DNA of 64,000 bases from Corynebacterium maris DSM 45190 (lineage in GTDB: Bacteria; Actinomycetota; Actinomycetes; Mycobacteriales; Mycobacteriaceae), in the NCBI RefSeq assembly GCF_000442645.1, contig NC_021915.1, forward strand, positions 310,001 through 374,000, given 5' to 3'. Made by a program: the position numbers and the translations under genes. Numbering within the stretch: the first letter of the stretch is position 1; each line of letters opens with the position of its first letter. Below, piece after piece: positions 58,411 to 64,000 of this stretch. The notes beneath the pieces are model-generated. The model made no database searches, was not told where the DNA came from, and saw only the letters and a program-made list of their open reading frames with translations.

Positions 58411-59708
58411 GCCAAATACAGCGCCAGGCCGACGCGCCAGTTCATGGGGGTGAACCCGGTGGCCTCGATCTTGGCGGTGTCCAGCACGCTGCGTCGCGGG
58501 CGCACCGCATGGGGTTCGTCGCCGTGGTACTCGACGGTGCTGACCGGGTGAACCTCCGCGGGGTCGTGGCCTAAGCCGATGAAGGTGGACATGGCGATCT
58601 CGTCGCGGCCGACGGCGTCGCCGGTGCCGGTGACGTTGTAGATCCCGTAGTCGGCTTTGGTGGACAGCAGGTGCGCGATGGCCCCAGCCAGGTCGTCGGC
58701 CATGGTGATGCGCCCGACTTGGTCGTGCACGACCTTCGGCTCGATGTCGCGCTCGGCCAGCGAGCGCATCGTGGAAATGAAGTTGCTGCCGTCGCCGACC
58801 ACCCAGGCGGTGCGCACGACGTAGTGCTTGGGGGCGGTCGCCGCGGCCGTGTCGCCGGCGGCCTTCGACGCCCCGTACAGCGACAGCGGGGCCACGGGAT
58901 CGTCCTCGGTGTAGGTCTCCTTCGCCCCGTCGAAGACGTAGTCGGTGGACACGTGCACCAGCGTCAGGTCGTGCTCGGCGGCGATGCGCGCGAGCTTCGC
59001 CGGGCCCTCGGCGTTGACGGCCCAGGCAGCGGCCCGGTCGGTCTCCGCCTTATCGACGGCGTTGTAGGCCGCCGCGTTGATGATCGCCGAGTACTGCCGC
59101 CACTTACGCTGCGGCGGATCCGTGATATCGAAGTCTTCGCGCGCGCAGAACTCCGCGTCCGGCAGCACCTTCCGCAAGGCACGCCCCAGCTGGCCGTTCG
59201 CCCCGGTGACCAGGACCTTGCGCGGCTGGACGGGCGTGACCTCCGCCAGTTCGGGGTGGGCCAGGTCCTTCTCGGAGAGGTTGACCGGCTCCAGCGGCCA
59301 GTCGATCATCCGGTAGGTCACGTTCGCGTACTGTGCCTCCGGTGACCAGTGGTCGTTGACCAGGTAGACGTACGCGGTGTCGTCCTCCAACGCCTGGAAA
59401 CCGTTGGCCACCCCGCGCGGTACGAATACCGCGGTGCCGGGGCCGATCTCCTGGGTGAAGGTCTCACCGAACGTGGCCGAACCCTCCCGCAGGTCGCACC
59501 ACGCGCCAAAGACGCGACCAGAAGCCACGGAGACGATCTTGTCCCACGGCTCCGCATGCAACCCGCGGGTGGTGCCGCGCTCGGTGTTCATGGACACGTT
59601 CTGCTGCACGGGGCGAAACGAAAACGCGGCGTTGTTCCAGTTCTCCTTGAACCAGCCGCGCGCATCCTCGTGCACCTTCAAGTCGATGACCTGCAGTCCG
59701 TCGATCAT
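58407..59708 (-). CDS. rmlCD: Fused RmlC epimerase - RmlD reductase
   Basis: A 433-residue fusion. Residues 1 to about 155 form the RmlC cupin (TRGLHAEPWDKIVSVASG with catalytic His 51; FVPRGVANGFQAL). From about 162 the RmlD domain begins with RKVLVTGANGQLGRAL (NADP site), then VHVSTDYVFDG, LSLYGASKAAGD (Tyr/Lys) and AWVVGDGSNF. It converts dTDP-4-keto-6-deoxyglucose to dTDP-L-rhamnose in one polypeptide. The domains are separate proteins in most bacteria; a fused form is known in corynebacteria. The ATG overlaps the rmlB stop by one base. Confidence 0.93.
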   Translation of the reverse strand: MIDGLQVIDLKVHEDARGWFKENWNNAAFSFRPVQQNVSMNTERGTTRGLHAEPWDKIVSVASGRVFGAWCDLREGSATFGETFTQEIGPGTAVFVPRGVANGFQALEDDTAYVYLVNDHWSPEAQYANVTYRMIDWPLEPVNLSEKDLAHPELAEVTPVQPRKVLVTGANGQLGRALRKVLPDAEFCAREDFDITDPPQRKWRQYSAIINAAAYNAVDKAETDRAAAWAVNAEGPAKLARIAAEHDLTLVHVSTDYVFDGAKETYTEDDPVAPLSLYGASKAAGDTAAATAPKHYVVRTAWVVGDGSNFISTMRSLAERDIEPKVVHDQVGRITMADDLAGAIAHLLSTKADYGIYNVTGTGDAVGRDEIAMSTFIGLGHDPAEVHPVSTVEYHGDEPHAVRPRRSVLDTAKIEATGFTPMNWRVGLALYLA

Positions 59709-60703
59709 TACTGGCCCCTTTCGGCATAGGCTCGCTCCGTGGCGTCCTTGACCGGCCGCCACCACGCTTCATTGTCCCGGTACCAAGCGATGGTCTGCTC
59801 CAGGCCGGCGCGCATGTCGGTATCGGTGTACTTCGGCACCCAGCCCAGTTCTTCACGCAGCTTCGTCGAGTCCATCGCGTAACGCTGATCATGGCCCGGA
59901 CGGTCGGCCACGTGCTCGTAATCGCCCGCGCCCATCAGCTCGCAGATCAACTCGATGACCCGCTTGTTGTTGACGTGGTCGTTGTCCGCGCCGATGACAT
60001 ACGTCTCGCCGATGCGCCCCTGCTCCAGGATCAACAGCACCGCCTCGTTGTGGTCGTCGACGTGGATCCAGTCGCGCACCTGCTCGCCGGTGCCGTAGAG
60101 CTTCGGCGTTAACCCTGCCAGGACGTTGGTGATCTGCCGCGGAATGAACTTTTCGACGTGCTGGTACGGGCCGTAATTGTTCGAGCACGTCGAGATCGTC
60201 GCGCGCACCCCGAAGGAACGCGCCCATGCGCGCACCAGGTGATCGGAGCCGGCCTTGGTCGCCGAATACGGGCTCGACGGGTTATAGGCAGTGGTCTCCG
60301 TAAAGCGCGCCGGATCATCGAGCGATAGATCCCCGTAGACCTCGTCGGTGGAGATGTGGTGCAGCCTCTTGTCGTGCCGGCGCACTGCCTCCAGCAGGGT
60401 GAAGGTGCCCAGGACGTTGGTTTGCAGAAAAGGCGAGGGATCGCGCAGGGAGTTGTCGTTGTGGGACTCGGCGGCGAAATGCACCACGGCGTCGGCCTCG
60501 CGCACGAGCTCGTCGACGAGTTCGGCGTCGCAGATATCGCCGACGACCAGCCGGGCGTCGAGGCCGGCGAGGTTGTCGCGGCGCCCGGCGTAGGTCAGCT
60601 TGTCCAAGACGGTGACCGTCCAGTCGGGTCGCTGAGCAGATACCAGGCGCACGAAATTGGCGCCGATGAAACCGGCCCCGCCGGTGACCAGCACATGATT
60701 CAT
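59708..60703 (-). CDS. rmlB: dTDP-glucose 4,6-dehydratase
   Basis: A 331-residue short-chain dehydrogenase family enzyme. The NAD site is VTGGAGFIGANFVRL. HISTDEVYGDL holds the catalytic Thr, Asp and Glu; YSATKAGSDHLVRAW has Tyr and Lys; CSNNYGPYQHVEKFIP is the RmlB signature. It makes the 4-keto-6-deoxy intermediate for rmlCD. It heads the rmlB-rmlCD-rmlA unit, with overlaps at both joins. The ATG at 60703 was chosen. Confidence 0.95.
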   Translation of the reverse strand: MNHVLVTGGAGFIGANFVRLVSAQRPDWTVTVLDKLTYAGRRDNLAGLDARLVVGDICDAELVDELVREADAVVHFAAESHNDNSLRDPSPFLQTNVLGTFTLLEAVRRHDKRLHHISTDEVYGDLSLDDPARFTETTAYNPSSPYSATKAGSDHLVRAWARSFGVRATISTCSNNYGPYQHVEKFIPRQITNVLAGLTPKLYGTGEQVRDWIHVDDHNEAVLLILEQGRIGETYVIGADNDHVNNKRVIELICELMGAGDYEHVADRPGHDQRYAMDSTKLREELGWVPKYTDTDMRAGLEQTIAWYRDNEAWWRPVKDATERAYAERGQ

Positions 60704-60711
60704 GGCTGCAA

Positions 60712-62091
60712 CTATACGTCCCGGGACCGCCGTCCCCGGATCTTCGCCCCGGCGGAGCGCTGTTGGGCCATGGTGTCGTTGAACTCGATGTCCGGGCAAC
60801 CCGCCGCCTGGAATCCGGACCGCCCGGATTCCGGGTCCCGCGCGGCGTGCCCGAAACCACCGCGCCCGTCGCGGGAATCACAATTGTCCCGATGATGTCC
60901 CCAACACAGCAGCGCCAGATTATCCAGATCCGTTGCGCCGTCCTGACCCCAGGGCGTGAGGTGGTGCACCTGACAATCGTTCAACGGCCGGTCGCAGCCC
61001 GGGTGCGTGCACACCAGCTCTTGGGCGAACAACGCGATGCGCTGATAAAAGTTCGCGGTGCGACTGCCCCTGCCCACATCGATGACCCGCCCCTGCTCGT
61101 CATGGACGGCAAAGAAGTCGAATTGCGCGGCGCCCAGGCGCACCAAAGCGAAGGGGTCCAGCAGGTCGCCGGTGTTGGTGGGAAACAGCGAGTGCGGAGT
61201 CATGTTCTTGATGTCGTCCACCGTCATGGACACGACCACAGAACCGGAGCCGTAGCGGCCCTTGTCCCCGCCGGCGGCGCACCGCTGGACCAGCAGATCC
61301 GCCCGCCGCTGGCGGAGATGGACGCCATCTTTTTCTTCCACGCGGTTGAGCATCGGATCCAACGCCGCCTTGACCACCGCGGCCTGCTCGGCGGGCAGAT
61401 ACCCGTGAAACCGCACCCCGCCGTCGGGGTCCGGCGCAGAGAAGCTCACCGAACGCTTCCGGTACGGGGCGAGGTGGTCTTTCTTCCCGTTCGGCAACCG
61501 TGCGGCCGCATTGGCGCGGCGAACCTGCTCACGCACCCAGGCGCGCAGATCCTCCACGCTGCGGGACGCAGCCTCCGCCAGAGCCTGGGCCAAGATTTCC
61601 GTGCGCCCGGGTTGGGCATGGGGCGAAATCTTCTCCAGCTCCTGATCGATGACCGCACGCTTTGCGGCGGACGCCTTTTGCTGGCGTGCGTCTCGCTGGG
61701 CGGCGGCTTCCCGCTCGGCGCGCCGGGCCTGGGCGGCGCGATCGGCGTCAGGATCGGTGTCGTCTGGCGGGGGCGGGGGAGGTGGCGGAGCATAAAGTGC
61801 CCGGGCCTGCCGCAGCCGGGAACGTGCTTCCGTGCGGGATAGGTCGAGCTTGCCCACCAGGTAGTCCTCGGTGCGCGAGGAGCCGACGATGCGTCCGGCC
61901 TCGTGCAGTTCGGCGCACCAGCTGAACGCGGCGTCCACGGCGGCTTTGTCCGCGGAGCTGTCTTCCAGGCGTTCCAGATGCGGGCGAATGACAGGAAAGG
62001 GCAGGGCGTCGGGATCGGTCATGAGCCCGGCCAATTCCGCCATGGCGGTGTTGACCTGGCTCACGGCGGCGGCGAATTTCTCTTCGATCAT
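60712..62091 (-). CDS. DUF222 domain protein with HNH endonuclease module
   Basis: A 459-residue protein. The DUF222 region spans about the first 330 residues. It has a run of eight Pro and a charged coiled-coil stretch (RAAQARRAEREAAAQRDARQ). The HNH module has CTHPGCDRPLNDCQVHHLTPW and LALLCWGHHRDN, with Cys and His for zinc and catalysis. These proteins occur in many copies in actinobacterial genomes and may belong to mobile or 13E12-type repeats. The ATG at 62091 was chosen; one at 62124 is possible. It ends 9 bp before rmlB. Confidence 0.85.
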   Translation of the reverse strand: MIEEKFAAAVSQVNTAMAELAGLMTDPDALPFPVIRPHLERLEDSSADKAAVDAAFSWCAELHEAGRIVGSSRTEDYLVGKLDLSRTEARSRLRQARALYAPPPPPPPPDDTDPDADRAAQARRAEREAAAQRDARQQKASAAKRAVIDQELEKISPHAQPGRTEILAQALAEAASRSVEDLRAWVREQVRRANAAARLPNGKKDHLAPYRKRSVSFSAPDPDGGVRFHGYLPAEQAAVVKAALDPMLNRVEEKDGVHLRQRRADLLVQRCAAGGDKGRYGSGSVVVSMTVDDIKNMTPHSLFPTNTGDLLDPFALVRLGAAQFDFFAVHDEQGRVIDVGRGSRTANFYQRIALFAQELVCTHPGCDRPLNDCQVHHLTPWGQDGATDLDNLALLCWGHHRDNCDSRDGRGGFGHAARDPESGRSGFQAAGCPDIEFNDTMAQQRSAGAKIRGRRSRDV

Positions 62092-62171
62092 GGGCCCGAG
62101 ATTAAAAGGCCAGCGCAACGGCACACGGACGAACGCACCGCTGCTTGTGGATAACCTGAGTCATCCACAAT

Positions 62172-63395
62172 TTACGCTGTGGCCGGGACTTTCGATCGCC
62201 GCAGCGCCGCCACATGCACTAGGCCCCCGGCCGCAGGTCCCACGATCAGCGCCGCGCCGACCCCGATTTCCAGCGGCAGGGGAGTCAGCAGCACCCCGAA
62301 GGCGACCAGCGTGGCGGTCACCCAGCCGGCGACGTAGAAGGCGTGGCGCTCCCGGGCGAGTGCCGCTGCCCCGGTGATCATCAGTGAACCAGTCCACGCG
62401 GAGGCGAACGTCAGCGCCGCCAGGACCCAGCCGGTGACTTCGAAACCTTCGGGCAGGAAGGTGACCATAAACCAGGGGCCGATGAGCCAGGCCGCGGCGG
62501 CCCCGACCAGCCCGACGCCGAGGACCAACGCCAAGGGCGCCCCCAGTGATTTCAGGGCCGAGTCGCTGACAAAACGCACGATCAGCGCCGACTGAAAACG
62601 CTGCAGGGGCACCAGGATGGGGGCGCGGGTGAGCATGATCGCGAACATCAGCGCGGACACACTCACTCCCGTGAGCGTCGTCGGGTTCTGGGAGGTGGCC
62701 TGCAGCAGGACTGGGAATCCGGTGATCAACGTCGCGGAGGCGCCGGAGGCCAGCATCGCGGAGCCGACCCGGCGGACGTAGACGGCCATGGACACATCCA
62801 GCGGCGCCCGCACCGCCCGGCGCGCGGCAGTCGAAGACCCCAGGATGACCAGCCATGTCACCGAGCCGATGACCGTGACCACGTAAAACCCGGTCAGCCC
62901 CCAGCCCAACGCCCAGGCCCCGGCAGAAAGCACGAGTCGTATTCCGGAGTCGATGGCCATGAGCCACGCGTATTGCGGCCAGAGCTTCAGCCCCGACAGC
63001 AGTCCGGAGAGCACCGCCTGGAAGGCGTAGGACAGCAGCCCGATCGCCATGAGGGCGGTAGCCCCGGAGCCTTCGGAGACCAGCAGGGGCATCCACGCCC
63101 AGGCGCTCACCGCGATCAGTAGAAACACGGCGCCGCCGACGATGGCCGCCAGCCGCCAGGGGCGTGCGGACCCGGGCGCCACCGACGTCTCGGTGACAGA
63201 ACGCTCCCGGGCGGCGGAACTGGCGCGGGTGGTCTCATGCGTCAGGCCGTCGATGAGCCCGGCCAGGGCGAAGAACAACCCCCAGTAGGCCTGGAATTGG
63301 TCGTAGCGCGACTCGCCCAAGGCCCACGACGCGACGAAGAGGACGACGAAGCCGGAGAGGGCGGCGAAGACCGTCGCCAGGCTCAGTGCTCTCAC
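62172..63395 (-). CDS. Polysaccharide flippase-like membrane protein
   Basis: A 407-residue protein with 11-12 membrane helices and no large soluble domain. Sequence texture (paired helices, RYDQFQAYWGLFFALAGLIDG at the N-terminus, GFPVLLQATSQNP in the middle) resembles MOP-superfamily polysaccharide exporters such as Wzx. The start is GTG at 63395, overlapping the peptidase stop. Its cargo is unknown; neighbouring genes suggest a cell-envelope glycan or lipid-linked sugar. Assignment is by topology. Confidence 0.6.
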   Translation of the reverse strand: MRALSLATVFAALSGFVVLFVASWALGESRYDQFQAYWGLFFALAGLIDGLTHETTRASSAARERSVTETSVAPGSARPWRLAAIVGGAVFLLIAVSAWAWMPLLVSEGSGATALMAIGLLSYAFQAVLSGLLSGLKLWPQYAWLMAIDSGIRLVLSAGAWALGWGLTGFYVVTVIGSVTWLVILGSSTAARRAVRAPLDVSMAVYVRRVGSAMLASGASATLITGFPVLLQATSQNPTTLTGVSVSALMFAIMLTRAPILVPLQRFQSALIVRFVSDSALKSLGAPLALVLGVGLVGAAAAWLIGPWFMVTFLPEGFEVTGWVLAALTFASAWTGSLMITGAAALARERHAFYVAGWVTATLVAFGVLLTPLPLEIGVGAALIVGPAAGGLVHVAALRRSKVPATA

Positions 63396-64000
63396 TGGGG
63401 GCACTCCGGCAGCGCGGGCTGGTGCAGCCAGGCGTCCCACACGGCGTCGACGTCGCCGAGCTCGGCGCGCAGGTCGGCCGGTTCGACGAGGCTGTGGCGC
63501 CCGGCGGTGACGTAGCGGCGCACCGCGGCGAAGAAGGCGTCGTCGCCGAGGGAGACCCGTAGCGCGTGCAGGGTGATGGCCCCGCGCTTGTACACGCGGT
63601 CGTCGAACATGTCCTTCGGGCCGGGATCGCCGATGACGATGTCCTGCGGCTTCTTCACCAAACCCTCGTAATGCTCGCGCACACTGTCAGCGACGGGGAT
63701 CCCGTGGGCGTGTTCGGCCCACAGCCACTCGCAGTAGCAGGCGAAACCCTCGTTGAGCCAGATGTCGCTCCAGCGCTTGAGTCCTAAGGAGTTTCCGAAC
63801 CATTGGTGGGCGACTTCGTGGGCGAGCAGGCGTTCCCATTCGGGGTCGAGGTGGTTGACCCCGAACGTCGATAAGCCGTGGGCCTCGAGCGGGATCTCGA
63901 GCTCGTCTTCGGTGATGACGACGCCGTAGGACTTGTAGGGGTAGTCGCCGAAGGTGGTCTCGAAGAGATCGAGCATCTCCTCTTGCCGGGCAAACGCCCG
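63392..64000 (-). CDS. M1-family aminopeptidase, C-terminal part
   Basis: The gene is cut by the window edge at its 5' side; the frame is open to base 64000. The zinc motif HEVAHQWFGNS and the downstream Glu in WLNEGFACYCEWLW define an M1 (gluzincin) metallopeptidase. GVVITEDELEIPLEAHGLSTFG is an altered GxMEN region, with the Met-Glu-Asn replaced. YKRGAITLHALR contains the conserved Tyr of the transition-state site. The compact C-terminal end is shorter than that of PepN. The flippase-like gene overlaps its stop. Confidence 0.88.
   Translation of the reverse strand, partial: RAFARQEEMLDLFETTFGDYPYKSYGVVITEDELEIPLEAHGLSTFGVNHLDPEWERLLAHEVAHQWFGNSLGLKRWSDIWLNEGFACYCEWLWAEHAHGIPVADSVREHYEGLVKKPQDIVIGDPGPKDMFDDRVYKRGAITLHALRVSLGDDAFFAAVRRYVTAGRHSLVEPADLRAELGDVDAVWDAWLHQPALPECPQ

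Overview
The window is chromosomal DNA of a high-GC actinobacterium, almost certainly a Corynebacterium. Evidence read from the sequence: a WhiB-type Fe-S regulator beside a class A penicillin-binding protein, a 227-residue GlxR-type cAMP regulator, a membrane-bound class III adenylate cyclase, MarP, a 6C small RNA beside an Ssd/Tad locus, a TopA with a Lys/Thr-rich tail, a mycothiol-dependent formaldehyde dehydrogenase and a fused RmlC-RmlD enzyme. The gene order resembles, from memory, the C. glutamicum region from the ponA/whcA genes through glxR, topA, cyaB and adhE to rmlA-rmlCD-rmlB; I could not align it.

Layout. 1-6.1 kb: end of an OsmC/Ohr peroxidase, a YhgE-like membrane protein, tRNA-Pro(CGG), a metallophosphoesterase, a YqeY protein and the PBP. 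6.2-12.7 kb: whcA, DUF4177, RidA, a metallo-beta-lactamase-fold hydrolase, glxR, a 40-residue membrane protein, nth, a TlpA-like thioredoxin, a CoA-type Nudix hydrolase and MarP. 12.7-16.0 kb: an alpha/beta hydrolase, a holin-like envelope protein, a Fic-like protein and a HAD-IB phosphatase. 16.0-20.9 kb: 6C RNA, then ssd-tadA-tadB-tadC-flp-tadE-tadE-like, a tightly overlapped pilus/secretion operon. 20.9-34.4 kb: an MrfA-like helicase, a cold-shock protein, DedA, topA, a YhhN-like protein, rhodanese, a flavodoxin-like protein, a ChaA antiporter, a YczE-like protein, adenylate cyclase, holB and tRNA-Thr(CGT). 34.5-41.4 kb: a MerR regulator with a MerR-type operator facing SulP-YetF, an ATP-grasp enzyme, a GT-C-like membrane protein and an acyl-CoA synthetase. 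41.5-50.0 kb: two secreted SGNH hydrolases around a GH3 enzyme, an AT-richer two-gene cassette (MazG-like pyrophosphohydrolase plus GIY-YIG/DUF2075 helicase), an OGG-fold-like protein, and adhE with a partner MBL hydrolase. 50.1-64.0 kb: a Phn-type ABC transporter, an Ltp lipoprotein, purU, an epimerase, a DsbA-like protein, two glycosyltransferases, the dTDP-rhamnose genes rmlA-rmlCD-rmlB, a DUF222-HNH protein, a flippase-like protein and a truncated M1 peptidase.

How the parts fit: CyaB makes cAMP and GlxR reads it, both in this window. The rml genes, glycosyltransferases, flippase-like protein and PBP serve the arabinogalactan/peptidoglycan envelope. AdhE and the adjacent MBL hydrolase form a formaldehyde detoxification pair. 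The most promising candidate for an undescribed system is the overlapping MazG / GIY-YIG-DUF2075 pair at 45.4-47.5 kb: its composition differs from both flanks and its domains (nucleotide hydrolase, nuclease, Schlafen-related helicase) suggest antiphage defence. No integrase, insertion sequence or CRISPR array was seen.
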